Assembly (NCBI RefSeq): GCF_030704205.1
Contig: NZ_CP131913.1
Span: 558,001-622,000, forward strand
From: Halomonas alkalicola
GTDB taxonomy: Bacteria > Pseudomonadota > Gammaproteobacteria > Pseudomonadales > Halomonadaceae
Length of the DNA: 64,000 nt
Direction: 5' to 3'
The translations under genes and the position numbers were made by a program. How positions within the stretch are numbered: position 1 is the first letter of the stretch; every line of letters starts with the position of its first letter. Under the pieces are notes generated by a model. That model was not told where the DNA came from. It ran no database searches and saw nothing but the letters and a program-made list of their open reading frames with translations. Below are positions 35,613 to 45,369 of the stretch, piece after piece.

Positions 35613-36623
35613 TCAGACCCCGCCCAAGGTGGCAACAAGCACCGCCTTGATGGTGTGCATGCGGTTTTCCGCCTGTTCAAACGCAATACAGGCCGGCGAC
35701 TCGAAGACCTCCTCAGTCACTTCAATGCCATTAGCCAAGTGCGGGTATTGATCAGCCACCTGCTTGCCGATTTTAGTTTCCGTATTGTGGAAGGCTGGTA
35801 AACAGTGCATGAATTTGACGCGCGGATTACCTGAACACTGCATCAGGCTGCTGTTTACCTGATAAGGGAGGAGCTGCTCAATTCGCTCCCCCCAGGCTTC
35901 TACTGGCTCGCCCATCGAGACCCACACGTCCGTGTGGATAAAGTCGACACCTTTAACCGCCGCTTCTGGGTCCTCGGTCAACGTAATAGTGGCACCACTT
36001 TCCTCCGCAAAACGCTGGCAAGCATCGATGTGTTCTTGAGAAGGCCACAACGCTTTGGGAGCAGCGATGCGTACATCCATGCCAAGCTTGGCACCAATTA
36101 ATAGTAGCGATTTGCCCATGTTGTTATGGGCATCGCCCACATAGGCATAGCTGATCTGGTGTAACGGCTTTTGTGTATGCTCCCGCATGGTCATCACGTC
36201 GGCGAGCATTTGTGTCGGGTGATACTCCTCGGTTAAACCGTTGTAAACCGGCACGCCCGCATAGCTGGCCAGCTCTTCGACAACTTCCTGTTTAAAGCCG
36301 CGATATTCAATAGCGTCGTACATGCGGCCCAACACACGAGCGGTATCTTTCATGCTCTCTTTATGGCCAATTTGCGAGGAGCCTGGGTCAATGAAGGTAA
36401 TATTGGCGCCTTGGTCGTATGCGGCCACTTCGAAGGCACACCGGGTACGGGTTGATGTCTTCTCGAAGATCAACGCAATATTCTGCCCCTTGAGAAGTTG
36501 CTGCTCCGTACCGGAGTATTTGGCGCGCTTGAGGTCGCGGGCAAGGTCGAGCATATAGCAAAGCTCACGCTCGCTATGATGCATGAGGCTAAGCAGGCTA
36601 CGGTGATGAATATTAAATGCCAT
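35613..36623 (-). CDS. arcB: Ornithine carbamoyltransferase, catabolic
   Basis: A 336-residue transcarbamylase. In this pathway it splits citrulline by phosphate into ornithine and carbamoyl phosphate. The carbamoyl-phosphate loop is [19 protein letters not shown] near residue 55, the HPTQ contact is in [14 protein letters not shown] near residue 135, and the ornithine/catalytic motif is [13 protein letters not shown] near 272. Length and the arcA-arcB-arcC order mark it as the catabolic enzyme rather than biosynthetic ArgF. Its start lies 11 bases after the arcA stop. Confidence 0.95.
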   Translation of the reverse strand: MAFNIHHRSLLSLMHHSERELCYMLDLARDLKRAKYSGTEQQLLKGQNIALIFEKTSTRTRCAFEVAAYDQGANITFIDPGSSQIGHKESMKDTARVLGRMYDAIEYRGFKQEVVEELASYAGVPVYNGLTEEYHPTQMLADVMTMREHTQKPLHQISYAYVGDAHNNMGKSLLLIGAKLGMDVRIAAPKALWPSQEHIDACQRFAEESGATITLTEDPEAAVKGVDFIHTDVWVSMGEPVEAWGERIEQLLPYQVNSSLMQCSGNPRVKFMHCLPAFHNTETKIGKQVADQYPHLANGIEVTEEVFESPACIAFEQAENRMHTIKAVLVATLGGV

Positions 36624-36634
36624 GGTGAACGCTC

Positions 36635-37891
36635 TCAGTAGTCAATGGGGTCACGAATGATCGGGCAGGTCATGCAGTGGCCACCACCACGGCCGCGACC
36701 AAGCTCGCTAGCGCTAATGGTGATAACTTCCACGCCCGCTTTGCGTAGCAGCGTATTCGTCGACGTATTGCGGTCGTAGCCGATCACCACACCGGGCTCG
36801 AGTGCCACAACATTGTTACCGTCATCCCACTGCTCACGCTCTGATTCGAAACTGTCACCGCCCGTTTCAACCACGCGCAAGGCGGGCAAACCGAGCGACT
36901 CAGCGACCACCTCAAGGAAGCTGTTTTCTTCTCGGCGTACATCGATCCTCCCTGGGCGACTCTCATCTGGCCTGAGGCTGAAGGCGACGATATTACGCAC
37001 GACTTCAGGAAAAATGGTTACCAGATCATGGTCACAAAAGCTGAATACGGTATCCACATGCATCGCCGAGCGAGATTTTGGCAGGCCTGCTACAACGATT
37101 CGCTTGGCCGCACCGGCAGAGAATAGCGCCTGTGCCACTTGGCCAATGGCCTGACGAGAGCTGCGTTCGCCCATTCCAATCAGCACAACGCCGTTGCCTA
37201 TCGGCATCACGTCTCCACCTTCCAGAGTCGCTAGGCCATGATCCACATCAGGATCGCCGTACCAGACCTGAAAGTCGGCTTTTTCAAATTCGGGATGAAA
37301 TTTGTAGATCGCCGCGGTAAGCAGCGTTTCTTGGCGCCGAGCCTGCCAGTGCATCGGGTTCAATGTCACACCGCCATAGATCCAGCACGTGGTGTCACGG
37401 GTGAACTGAGTATTCGGTAGTGGCGGTAGAATAAAGCTTGAATGGCCCAGGTAATCACGAAACATTTTGAGGATTTCACCTCCCTGAGACCCCGCCATAT
37501 CATTGGCTGACACCCCGCCAATAAGAAACTCAGCGAGTCGGCGCGGCTCCATATCATCAAGCCAAGCACGCACTTCATCCTGTAGCCCTAACCCCACTTG
37601 ATTGGCAGTAATCTTGCGATCCAGGAGCCAACTGCGCGCCTCAGGAATTTTGAGGGTGTCCGTCAACAGGTTGTGCATTTCCAGCACTTCCACGCCACGC
37701 TCGCGCATTTTGGTCACAAAATCGAAGTGATCACGCTTAGCTTGGCTTACCCACAGTACGTCGTCGAACAGTAAATCATCACAATTACTCGGCGTTAGAC
37801 GCTGATGGGCCAACCCTGGCGAGCAGACCATTACCTTACGTAATTTGCCTGCTTCGGAATGAACGCCAAGCGTTGAGGCATTGGTAGACAT
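36635..37891 (-). CDS. arcA: Arginine deiminase
   Basis: A 418-residue guanidino-group hydrolase that turns arginine into citrulline and ammonia. Catalytic residues are visible: the nucleophile Cys in [20 protein letters not shown] at the extreme C-terminus, His in [20 protein letters not shown], and the Asp/Glu segments in [20 protein letters not shown] and [20 protein letters not shown]. The N-terminal [20 protein letters not shown] is the family opening. It lies 103 bases downstream of the permease and leads the enzyme part of the operon. The pathway yields ATP without oxygen and raises pH through ammonia. Confidence 0.96.
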   Translation of the reverse strand: MSTNASTLGVHSEAGKLRKVMVCSPGLAHQRLTPSNCDDLLFDDVLWVSQAKRDHFDFVTKMRERGVEVLEMHNLLTDTLKIPEARSWLLDRKITANQVGLGLQDEVRAWLDDMEPRRLAEFLIGGVSANDMAGSQGGEILKMFRDYLGHSSFILPPLPNTQFTRDTTCWIYGGVTLNPMHWQARRQETLLTAAIYKFHPEFEKADFQVWYGDPDVDHGLATLEGGDVMPIGNGVVLIGMGERSSRQAIGQVAQALFSAGAAKRIVVAGLPKSRSAMHVDTVFSFCDHDLVTIFPEVVRNIVAFSLRPDESRPGRIDVRREENSFLEVVAESLGLPALRVVETGGDSFESEREQWDDGNNVVALEPGVVIGYDRNTSTNTLLRKAGVEVITISASELGRGRGGGHCMTCPIIRDPIDY

Positions 37892-37994
37892 TGCGTTTCT
37901 CCTTGTCGCATGCCAGTAGGCACGTATCGTTTCATCATTGGCTTAGCGGCTTGTGGCCACGACCAACACAAAGTTGAAGTGCTGCCGACGAATC

Positions 37995-39434
37995 TCAGCC
38001 TATAAGAGCTGCCAGACTCAGGCAGGCAAGAATGATCACCGTCAGGATCAACAGCAGCGGCCACATGAATCGCAGCCAGCGCTCATAGGGCACACGCCCA
38101 ATTGCCAACGCCCCCATGACCACGGCAAAGGTCGGGTTGATTAGGTTCACTAATCCGTTCGCCGATTGATAAGCGGTCACCACCAGATCTCGCCCCACCC
38201 CAGCGAAGTCCGCCATCGGGGCTAGAACAGGCATACTCATCACCGCTAACCCTGATGAAGAGGGGACAAAAAACGACATCATCACCTGTAACCAATACAT
38301 CACGTTTATAAAGGCGACGCTGGAAAGACCACTCACCCGCTCTTCAGACCAATGCAGTAGCGTGTCGGTGACAAGGCCGGCATCCATAATGACAACGATC
38401 CCTCTGGCCAGGCCGATAATTAGCGCCACGCCTAATAGCTCCTTGGCGCCGCCTACAAAGGAGTCAACAAAGCGCACCTCACCCAACCGGGAAACAACGC
38501 CGACCACTAGGCTGGATGCCAGAAAGAGTGCCGTCATTTCGCCCATCCACCAATCGGCTGCCAATACACCCCACACCATAATGATGAAGGTGCACGCGAA
38601 CAGAATGAGTACTAGCTTACGGGTGCGGGTAAACGGCAACGTTTCCGCGTCGCGCTGGCTCAGAAAATACTCGCGATCCGCCTCGTACTGATCACTGACA
38701 ATGGAAGCATCGTGACTGCGGCGAACACGGGCTGCATAGCGCATCACATATAGAACCGTCGCCACGAAACAAAGCGCAAGAATCACCAGCCTCAGAACAA
38801 GACCTTCGGTGAAAGGGATACCAGCAGCATCGGAAGCGATGACCGTCGCGAAGGCATTGACTGTTGAACCCAACACCCCCACACCTGCCCCTAGCAGGAT
38901 GATGGCAACGGCCGTTACCGAGTCATAGCCAGCGGCAATGATGATGGGAATTAACAGCATGTAGAAGGCCAGCGTCTCCTCGGCCATTCCATAGGTAGAG
39001 CCACCGAGGGCGAATAGCCCCATTAGCAATGGAATTATCCATTTCTCATGCCCTACCATGCGTTTCATGGCTCGCCCAATACCGGCATCAATCGCCCCGG
39101 TCGCCGTCACAACACCAATAAAACCGCCAATAATCAGTACAAAAAGCGCCACATCGATTGCGTTGGCCACATTGGTCGCAGGGTCATAAAGCCCTGCTAT
39201 TGGGGCCATCAACACATCCCAGGCATTTTGTGGATTAGGCGCTACTTCTTGATAGCTGCCCACCACGGTAACTTCTCGCCCCAACGATTCGTCAAACTCC
39301 CGCTCATACTGACCCGCCGGAACGAACCACGTCATCACCGCAGCAAGGATAGTCAGACTAAATAAAATGGTAAAAGCCGTGGGAAAACGAAAGCGTTTTA
39401 CTTCTTTATTATCACTCGTTTGTGCGTTATCCAT
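37995..39434 (-). CDS. YfcC-family permease, probable arginine/ornithine exchanger
   Basis: A 479-residue membrane protein with about twelve hydrophobic segments belonging to the YfcC/DcuC-like (AitC/arginine-ornithine) permease family. The N-terminal cytoplasmic lead ends in KRFRFPTAFTILFSLTILAA and a conserved TWFVPAGQYEREFDESLGR loop follows. Later marks are GGSTYGMAEETLAFYMLLIP, FVPSSSGLAVMSMPVLAPMA and AYQSANGLVNLINPTFAVVM. In other bacteria such permeases sit in arginine deiminase operons in place of classical ArcD. First gene of the operon; a candidate promoter lies 60-90 bases upstream. Exchange of arginine for ornithine is inference from position. Confidence 0.85.
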   Translation of the reverse strand: MDNAQTSDNKEVKRFRFPTAFTILFSLTILAAVMTWFVPAGQYEREFDESLGREVTVVGSYQEVAPNPQNAWDVLMAPIAGLYDPATNVANAIDVALFVLIIGGFIGVVTATGAIDAGIGRAMKRMVGHEKWIIPLLMGLFALGGSTYGMAEETLAFYMLLIPIIIAAGYDSVTAVAIILLGAGVGVLGSTVNAFATVIASDAAGIPFTEGLVLRLVILALCFVATVLYVMRYAARVRRSHDASIVSDQYEADREYFLSQRDAETLPFTRTRKLVLILFACTFIIMVWGVLAADWWMGEMTALFLASSLVVGVVSRLGEVRFVDSFVGGAKELLGVALIIGLARGIVVIMDAGLVTDTLLHWSEERVSGLSSVAFINVMYWLQVMMSFFVPSSSGLAVMSMPVLAPMADFAGVGRDLVVTAYQSANGLVNLINPTFAVVMGALAIGRVPYERWLRFMWPLLLILTVIILACLSLAALIG

Positions 39435-39496
39435 TGCTCTCCACCTCTAATAAATCACCATGCCATGCATTTTTGCAGGCTAAATAACAGGCACTT

Positions 39497-39524
39497 ATTA
39501 CGGCATATAACCGGTAGTTGTCAA
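39497..39524 (-). promoter_or_regulatory. Candidate sigma70 promoter of the arginine deiminase operon
   Basis: On the minus strand a perfect -35 TTGACA is followed after 16 bases by CGTAAT (4 of 6 matches to TATAAT), about 65 bases before the permease ATG. No FNR/ANR or ARG box was recognised. The -35 box lies only a few bases from the end of the neighbouring IS3-like element. Confidence 0.35.
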
Positions 39525-39548
39525 GGAATCTGTCGCCTCTGAGGTCAT

Positions 39549-40622
39549 TCAGGCCACCTGTTTTTCCGGTTCGGCGACGGTGACCTGGAGCTCCCGCTCC
39601 GGGTTGAGTGACACGGTACCGATCGGCGTCCAGTTGCGGGTCTTGCCGCTCCATCGCGCAGGGTTGGCGTCACGCGCTGCCTGATTGATGACGTGGCGCT
39701 TGGCCAGCACCTCCTTATCTTCGCCCGCATGGCGCTGTGCCGGTGTCACCAAGCGAATGCCGCTGTGCCGGTGCTCGTGGTTGTACCACTGCACGAAGCC
39801 AGCCACCCACTCGCGGGCGTTGTCGAGCGTGGCGAACCCGTCAGTGGGGTAGCAGGGGCGGTACTTGCAGGTGCGGAACAGCGCCTCTGAGTAGGGATTG
39901 TCGTTACTGACCCGCGGTCGGCTGAAGGATGGCGTGATGCCGAGCTCGTGAAGCTTCTCCAGCAGCGTCGCACCCTTGAACGGGCTGCCGTTGTCCGCGT
40001 GAAGCACCAGCGGCTGGTCAATGATCCGCTCGGCCAGCACGGCCCGCTCCAGTACGGTGCGGGAGTTGTAGGCCGACTCGGCCAGGAACACCTCCCAACT
40101 GGTGATCTTGCGGCTGAAGATGTCGACCATCATGACCAGGTAGTAGTGCTGTCCCTTGATCGGGCCGCCCAGCCACGTGCAATCCCACGACCACACCTGA
40201 TTCGGCGCAGTGGCCTGGTAGGTCGTGGGCTTGGCGCGGCGTTGAGGTGGCTTGGCACGGCCCCGATGCACCATTTCGTGGTGCTTGCGCATCACGCGGT
40301 AGAACGACGAGGATGAGGCCAAGTAGCGCTGCTCCTCGTCGAACAGGCGCACCACGATCTGCTCTGGCGGCAGGCTGGCGTACTCGGGGCGGTGGCACAC
40401 GTCGAGGATCTCCTGTTCTTCGGCCGGTGTTAGCGCGTTAGCCGGCACCGGCCGGCCGACCAAAGGGCGCTGGTCCTCGTGCAGCTCGCCGCCGCGCGTC
40501 CAGCGCTGGTACGTCCTGGCGGTGATGCCCAGCTCTCGGCAGGCGGCCTCCAGGCGGGCCCCCTGGGCCCTGGCCTCTTCGATCAGCGCGATGGCGCGTT
40601 GGCGATCTGGGGTGCTGATCAT
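39549..40622 (-). CDS. IS3-family transposase OrfB
   Basis: A 357-residue integrase-core protein. A helix-turn-helix opens it (LEAACRELGITARTYQRWTR), followed by the HTH_21-like region LPPEQIVVRLFDEEQRYLAS. The DDE core shows Asp in NQVWSWDCTWLGGPIKG, Asp in QPLVLHADNGSPFKGATLLE, and Glu in SNDNPYSEALFRTCKYRPCY, with the usual FVQWYNHEHRHSGIRLVTPA behind it. The start overlaps the OrfA stop by four bases, as in elements that make an OrfAB fusion by -1 shifting. Intact by itself. Confidence 0.88.
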   Translation of the reverse strand: MISTPDRQRAIALIEEARAQGARLEAACRELGITARTYQRWTRGGELHEDQRPLVGRPVPANALTPAEEQEILDVCHRPEYASLPPEQIVVRLFDEEQRYLASSSSFYRVMRKHHEMVHRGRAKPPQRRAKPTTYQATAPNQVWSWDCTWLGGPIKGQHYYLVMMVDIFSRKITSWEVFLAESAYNSRTVLERAVLAERIIDQPLVLHADNGSPFKGATLLEKLHELGITPSFSRPRVSNDNPYSEALFRTCKYRPCYPTDGFATLDNAREWVAGFVQWYNHEHRHSGIRLVTPAQRHAGEDKEVLAKRHVINQAARDANPARWSGKTRNWTPIGTVSLNPERELQVTVAEPEKQVA

Positions 40623-41121
40623 GCGTCCTCGTCCCCCCAGATCGCCCTCGCCTTTTTTCTGAGGGCCAGTAACGCTGCGGTCTCCGCCAGGGCCTCGTTC
40701 TTGCGGGCGAGCTCCTTTTCCAGCGCCTTGATGCGCTTGCGCTGTTGCTTGGCCTCGTCGGCTTCACGCTGGCGTTCCGAGTGCGAGAGGCTGGCGGCTT
40801 GCTCGCAGTCATGCCGCCACCGCCCCAGCTGTTCGGGGAAGATGCCCCGACGGCGGCAGTATTCCGCGGTCTCCTGAGCATTCATCGAGGCGGTTTCAAG
40901 CACGGCGTTGAACTTGTCCTTGGACGACCAGCCATCGGTGCCTTTGCCCAGCGCGTCCGGCAGGCAACGTCCCTCGGCGCGGGCTTGCTTGCGCCAGGTG
41001 TAGACGGTGCCCAGCGAGATCCCTTCCTGCTCCGCGATCACCTGCGGGGAGAGAGGAGGTTGTGGGGAGGCAGCAGCTTGGTGACCACGGCTTGCCGGCG
41101 CTCCTCTGAGTAACGAGGCAT
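40619..41121 (-). pseudogene. IS3-family OrfA, frameshifted near the N-terminus
   Basis: The natural start MPRYSEERRQAVVTKLLPPH (ATG at 41121) runs into a TGA after 27 codons. The rest of OrfA (VIAEQEGISLGTVYTWRKQA, then the coiled-coil EADEAKQQRKRIKALEKELA) continues in another frame from about 41041 to 40619. The two parts match one conserved OrfA when one base is restored (or two removed) near 41042-41050. As read, the DNA-binding OrfA would not be made from its normal start. Confidence 0.65.
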
Positions 41122-41231
41122 GAGTGTCTCCTTTCGCCCCCTGATCGGTTTATAGGAACAGGGTATCAGAGGGCACGACAGTCATCCTGACACTGGGGGT
41201 AACCACCAGCACTTAACCTTCCATGACGCTA

Positions 41232-42073
41232 GGGAGCGTTAACAATTAGGCCAGCCATATGACGGCGGATACAAGGTTGAGTAGCGACTGGTAGTTTCTC
41301 GCCAGTCGCTCATAGCGTGTTGCCAGCCGCCTGAACTGCTTGATTTTCTGGAAGAACCTTTCTACCAGGTTGCGATCCTTGTAACAGTGCCAATCTATCT
41401 CGGGGCATTCCAAGCGATTCTTTCTCGGCGGAATCACCGGCTCGGCGCCCACCGCTCGAATGATGTCCCTCAAAGCGGTGGAATCATACCCCTTGTCGCC
41501 AAGCACCGCCGCTGGAGAAAAGCCCGCCAGTAACGCTGGGGCGGCTCCGTACTCAGACGCTTGGACGCTTGGCCCGGTGTGAGGATTAGCCGTACCGGGT
41601 TGCCGAGGGCATCGACCGCCGCGTGGATCTTGGTGCTCAATCCCCCACGCGATTTCCCCATGGCTTCGGTGCTCTGAGCCGTTTTTTTTTTGCCGCCCCA
41701 TGCTGATGAACTTTGACGATACTGCCATCTATCATCAGCTGCTCCATGTCGGGATCATCGGCTAATGTGTCGATAACCTGCTGCCAGACCCCCTTCTTAG
41801 ACCACCGGTTATAGCGCATGTAGACAGTGTGCCAGCGACCGAAGGCGTCGGGCAGATCACGCCAGGGAGCGCCTGTCCGGGCGATCCACAGGACGGCTTC
41901 CACGAACAAGCGATTGTCCTTGGCCGTCACCCCGCGATCTGAAGCTTTGCCGGGGAGCATGTGCTCGATGCGCTCCCATTGGTCATCACGTAGCATTAGC
42001 CGAGGCATAGATCACCGAAAAATGCTGATATTCTAAATCAGCCCGATCTCCATCGGCAATTGTTAACGCACCC
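41232..42073 (-). mobile_element. IS5-family element (IS427-like), inactivated
   Basis: 842 bp with terminal repeats gggagcgttaacaatt (left) and aattgttaacgcaccc (right), 15 of 16 bases matching. TA stands on both outer sides, fitting a TA target duplication. The transposase gene is divided into two frames around an A10 run and carries an 8-bp tandem duplication, so this copy is dead. Confidence 0.85.
41246..42008 (-). pseudogene. IS5-family transposase, broken by an 8-bp duplication
   Basis: Frame A (MPRLMLRDDQWERIEHMLPG, to IDGSIVKVHQHGAAKKK) ends after a run of ten A. The natural continuation TAQSTEAMGKSRGGLSTKIH lies in another frame and is the programmed-shift arrangement known for IS427-type elements. 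A second, abnormal break follows: gacgcttg occurs twice in tandem at 41556-41571, throwing the frame off after LTPGQAS. The C-terminal part (AGFSPAAVLGDKGYDSTALR to SAVIWLA) resumes in a third frame. Deleting one octamer restores continuity. The DDE residues are spread over both parts (IDGS; GDKGYDS; the C-terminal NLVERFFQKIKQFRR). Confidence 0.8.
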
Positions 42074-42133
42074 TAACTATAGGCCAACATTTAAATAAAA
42101 AACTGACAAGCATCAAAAAAATAAAAAATAATT

Positions 42134-43679
42134 GTAACTATTCAGGTGGCTGCGGATGGGGTATCGCCAACCAGCTGATTTTTCTGGCATAGTGCACAGC
42201 ATCATTCGGCACACCTATGCGGCGATATGACCATCAGCGATATCAACGTCGACGAGGCCCTGGAGCGGGTCCGGCAGCAGCTCAAGGAAGACCAGACGGT
42301 CTCGCCGTCGCTGCGTGCCGCCATCGATGTGCTGATGCTGCTGGTCAAGCTCATGGCCGATCGCCTGGCCACCAGTAGCCGCAACAGCAGCAAGCCACCG
42401 TCCCAGGATCCCAATCGCCAGCGCCGCTCGCGCGCCAAAGGCGAGCGGCGCCCCGGCGGACAGCCAGGGCATGAGGGTAAGACGTTGGCGCCGGTGACGG
42501 ACCCCGACGAGGTGGTCAAGCTCCGTGTCGATCGTCGGCAACTCCCCAAGGGGCGTTCTTACCGCCCGGTCGGCGTCGAAACGCGCCAAGTGCAGGACAT
42601 CGTAATCCAGGCCGTGGTCACCGAATATCAGGCTGAGGTCCTCGAAGATGATCAGGGGCAACGCTACGTGGCGCCATTCCCCGAGGGCGTGACTCGCCCC
42701 ATCCAGTATGGCCCTCGCCTCAAGGCGCATGTCGTCTATCTCTCCCAGTATCAGCTGTTGCCCTATGCGCGTATCCGCGAGTTGCTCACCTCGCAGTGCG
42801 GCCTGTCGCTGAGCACCGGCACCCTGTTCGCCTTCAACCAGGAGGCCTACCAGCGGGCCGAGGCGTTCGCCGAGTGGGTGATCCCGGCGCTACGTGAAGC
42901 AGCCACCGTCCATGCCGATGAAACCGGAATGCAGGTCGGTGGCAAACGCTACTGGCTACACAGCGCCTCCAACGAGGCCCTGACCTGGTTGGCCCCGCAC
43001 CCCAAGCGCGGCCAGGAAGCGATGGACGCCATCGGCGTATTGCCCTTCGTGCGTGGCGTGCTGGTGCATGATCACTGGAAGCCCTACTACCGCTATCCGG
43101 ATTGCCGGCACGCGCTCTGTAATGCGCACCACCTTCGGGAGCTGACAGCGGCCTGGGAGAACGATGGCCAGGCATGGGCCAAGGCCTTGCATGACCTGTT
43201 GTTGGAGATGCATCGCGCCGTGGAGGTGGCCGACGGCTGCCTCTCGGCCGATGAGACCCGAGCCTGGCGGCAGCGCTATCGAGATTGCCTGGCGAAAGGG
43301 GACGCCGAGTGCCCCCCGCCGGTGAAACCGCCACCTGGAACGCGAGGCCGGGCCAAGCGCACCAAGTCGCGCAACCTCCTGGAACGCCTCCAGGCGTACG
43401 AGGACGACGTGTTGCGCTTCCTCGACGACCCTGCCGCTCCCTTCACCAACAACCAGGGGGAACGCGATCTGCGAATGACCAAGGTCCAGCAGAAAATCTC
43501 GGGCTGTTTCCGCTCCTGGGAGGGTGCTGAGATCTTCTGCCGCATGCGTAGCTTTCTCTCGACCGCCGTCAAGCAAGGGGTAGCGGCGCATACCGCACTG
43601 GAGCAACTGTTTGCGGGGGAGGTGCCAGCCTTCATGCAGCAAGAAGCCCCGACTCAGCCAACCGGTGCTGAATAGTTAC
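42134..43679 (+). mobile_element. IS66-family element (ISBst12-like), copy 2
   Basis: 1546 bp with the same 12-base terminal repeats as copy 1 and the same orientation. It lacks one gtc triplet present in copy 1. Its right end is followed by ggatttga, the partner of the octamer left of copy 1. Its left flank is a short AT-rich stretch of about 60 bases next to the IS5-like element. Confidence 0.9.
42227..43675 (+). CDS. IS66-family transposase (TnpC type), copy 2
   Basis: A 482-residue transposase identical in its translation to copy 1 apart from one missing Val ([10 protein letters not shown]). All catalytic elements are present: Asp in HADETG, Asp in VHDHWKPY, the CNAHHLREL motif, and Glu in [10 protein letters not shown]. 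Either copy could supply transposase for both and for the composite unit. The near-identity points to recent duplication or gene conversion. Confidence 0.92.
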   Translation: MTISDINVDEALERVRQQLKEDQTVSPSLRAAIDVLMLLVKLMADRLATSSRNSSKPPSQDPNRQRRSRAKGERRPGGQPGHEGKTLAPVTDPDEVVKLRVDRRQLPKGRSYRPVGVETRQVQDIVIQAVVTEYQAEVLEDDQGQRYVAPFPEGVTRPIQYGPRLKAHVVYLSQYQLLPYARIRELLTSQCGLSLSTGTLFAFNQEAYQRAEAFAEWVIPALREAATVHADETGMQVGGKRYWLHSASNEALTWLAPHPKRGQEAMDAIGVLPFVRGVLVHDHWKPYYRYPDCRHALCNAHHLRELTAAWENDGQAWAKALHDLLLEMHRAVEVADGCLSADETRAWRQRYRDCLAKGDAECPPPVKPPPGTRGRAKRTKSRNLLERLQAYEDDVLRFLDDPAAPFTNNQGERDLRMTKVQQKISGCFRSWEGAEIFCRMRSFLSTAVKQGVAAHTALEQLFAGEVPAFMQQEAPTQPTGAE

Positions 43680-43687
43680 GGATTTGA
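43680..43687 (+). repeat. Target-site duplication, right copy (ggatttga)
   Basis: This octamer directly follows the right terminal repeat of IS66 copy 2 and equals the octamer at 32455-32462. It marks the outer boundary of the composite transposon. Confidence 0.85.
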
Positions 43688-43744
43688 TACGATAAGGGGC
43701 TACTGCCCTTCAGGGGCTCTCGTTTCGGACCGCAGGAGCCATTC

Positions 43745-45367
43745 ATGCCGCTGCTCAGGGTGTTGTCGGTGACCGGCCTCATGGTCGGCACCCTGTTCTT
43801 TGCCTTTTCCCTTACCCCCAGCCTGCTGCCGCGGCCCTGGCTGGTGCAGGGGGGCATCAGTGGTCTTTCGTTCGCCGCCGGCTACGCTCTGGGCGTCGGT
43901 GGCCACTGGCTGTGGCACTACCTGGAGCTGCCCGAACCCGGCAAGCGCCTCCTCCAGCGTATCAAGCTGGTGGCCAGCGTCTTCTGCCTGCTGGCGGCCG
44001 GCGTCTTCCTGTGGCGAGCCTCCGGCTGGCAGGAAGGCATCCGCACGCTGATGGAGATGGATCCGGTGGACGGCACGCGCCCCATCAGCGTGGCCCTGGT
44101 CGCCACCCTGGTCTTCGTCGCCGTGCTGCTGCTGGCCCGGCTGTTCCGCCGCACCTTCCGCTCGCTATCACGCCGCCTGCGCCGCCATGTGCCCCGGCGA
44201 GTCTCCCACATGGTGAGCCTGATAGCCGCCATTGTGCTGTTCTGGGCCGTCATCGACGGGGTGATCTTCGCCCTGACCCTGCGCGCGCTGGACAACTCCT
44301 ACCAGCAGGTCGACCGGCTGATGCCTGATGACCTCGACCCGCCCACTGACCCGCAGCTGTCCGGCAGTGACGCCTCGCTGATCAGCTGGGAGGGGCTCGG
44401 CTTGCGCGGCCGTCGTTTCATCACGGCCACCCCCAGTGCCGAACAGCTGAGCGAGGTCATCGGCGCGCCGGCCCAGCGCCCGGTCCGCGTCTACGTCGGC
44501 CTCAACGCCGCCGAGACACCCGAGGAGCGCGCCGAGCTGGCCCTGGCGGAACTGATTCGGGTCGGCGGCTTCGAGCGTTCGCTGCTGCTGCTGGCCACCC
44601 CCACCGGACGTGGCTGGCTGGACCCCGGTGCCCAGGACACCCTGGAGGCCCTGCACCGCGGCGACGTGGCCACCGTCACCGCCCAATACTCCTACCTGCC
44701 GAGCCCGCTGGCCTTGCTCACCGAGGGCGAATACGGCGTCGAGATGGCCCGTGCGCTCTTCCAGGCGGTCTACGACCACTGGTCAGCGCTGCCGCAGACC
44801 GAGCGTCCGGCCCTCTATCTCCATGGCCTGAGCCTTGGGGCGCTCAACTCGGACAGCGCCTTCGACCTCTACGACATCATCGACGACCCCTTCCAGGGCG
44901 CCCTGTGGAGCGGCCCCCCCTTTCGCAGCGACACCTGGCGCAGCGTCACTGCCGACCGCGACTCAGGCTCCCCCGCCTGGCTGCCTCGCTTCCGAGACGG
45001 CCGGGTCGTCCGCTTCATGAATCAGGACACCGGCCTACTGGACCATGACGACGACTGGGGCGACTTTCGTATCGCCTACCTTCAATATGCCAGCGACCCG
45101 GTGACCTTCTTCGAACCGAGTTCGCTCTACCGGGAGCCCGAATGGATGCGCGAACCGCGCGGCCCGGATGTCTCTCCCGACCTGCGCTGGTACCCCATCG
45201 TCACCATGCTGCAGCTGCTCGCCGACCTGGCTACCGGCAGCGCTCCTCCGGGGTTTGGCCACGAGATCGCGGCCGAGCACTACATCGATGCCTGGGTTGC
45301 CCTCACCGAACCGGACGGCTGGTCGGAGAGCGAACTGGAGCGGCTAAAGGAGACTTTTCGTCGCTGA
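43745..45367 (+). CDS. Membrane-anchored alpha/beta-hydrolase family protein
   Basis: A 540-residue protein. The N-terminal third has four hydrophobic segments (from VLSVTGLMVGTLFFAFSLTP, with SLLPRPWLVQGGISGLSFAA after it) and the C-terminal part is an alpha/beta hydrolase domain of the family pairing an Abhydrolase_9 catalytic domain with its own N-terminal membrane domain. The nucleophile elbow is LYLHGLSLGALNSD near residue 362. PVRVYVGLNAAETPEERAEL lies at the start of the catalytic domain. It probably acts at the periplasmic or membrane face on a lipid or ester. No operon partner; the composite transposon ends 65 bases before the start. Substrate unknown. Confidence 0.8.
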   Translation: MPLLRVLSVTGLMVGTLFFAFSLTPSLLPRPWLVQGGISGLSFAAGYALGVGGHWLWHYLELPEPGKRLLQRIKLVASVFCLLAAGVFLWRASGWQEGIRTLMEMDPVDGTRPISVALVATLVFVAVLLLARLFRRTFRSLSRRLRRHVPRRVSHMVSLIAAIVLFWAVIDGVIFALTLRALDNSYQQVDRLMPDDLDPPTDPQLSGSDASLISWEGLGLRGRRFITATPSAEQLSEVIGAPAQRPVRVYVGLNAAETPEERAELALAELIRVGGFERSLLLLATPTGRGWLDPGAQDTLEALHRGDVATVTAQYSYLPSPLALLTEGEYGVEMARALFQAVYDHWSALPQTERPALYLHGLSLGALNSDSAFDLYDIIDDPFQGALWSGPPFRSDTWRSVTADRDSGSPAWLPRFRDGRVVRFMNQDTGLLDHDDDWGDFRIAYLQYASDPVTFFEPSSLYREPEWMREPRGPDVSPDLRWYPIVTMLQLLADLATGSAPPGFGHEIAAEHYIDAWVALTEPDGWSESELERLKETFRR

Positions 45368-45369
45368 AC

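Larger units (their letters stand above)
39531..41180 (-). mobile_element. IS3-family element
   Basis: A two-frame transposase unit framed by imperfect ends: tgtcgcctctga at 39531 and, inverted, tgtcgtgccctctga ending at 41180. The ends are approximate and no target duplication was recognised. The 5' orf carries a frameshift, so the element is probably immobile. It sits immediately upstream of the arginine permease promoter. Confidence 0.55.
32463..43679. mobile_element. Composite transposon: two IS66-family copies carrying an arginine deiminase operon
   Basis: An 11,217-base block begins and ends with the terminal repeat gtaactattcag/ctgaatagttac of nearly identical IS66-type copies in the same orientation. 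The outer flanks carry one perfect 8-bp duplication (ggatttga) while the inner flanks (ccccggtt and aaataatt) match nothing, which is what transposition of the whole unit leaves behind. Inside lie a 5'-truncated IS1380 gene, the arcC-arcB-arcA-permease operon in visibly AT-richer DNA than its surroundings, an IS3-like and an IS5-like element. The target was the spacer between tupA and the alpha/beta hydrolase gene. A two-step history by homologous recombination at an earlier single IS copy would leave the same flanks and cannot be excluded. Confidence 0.85.
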
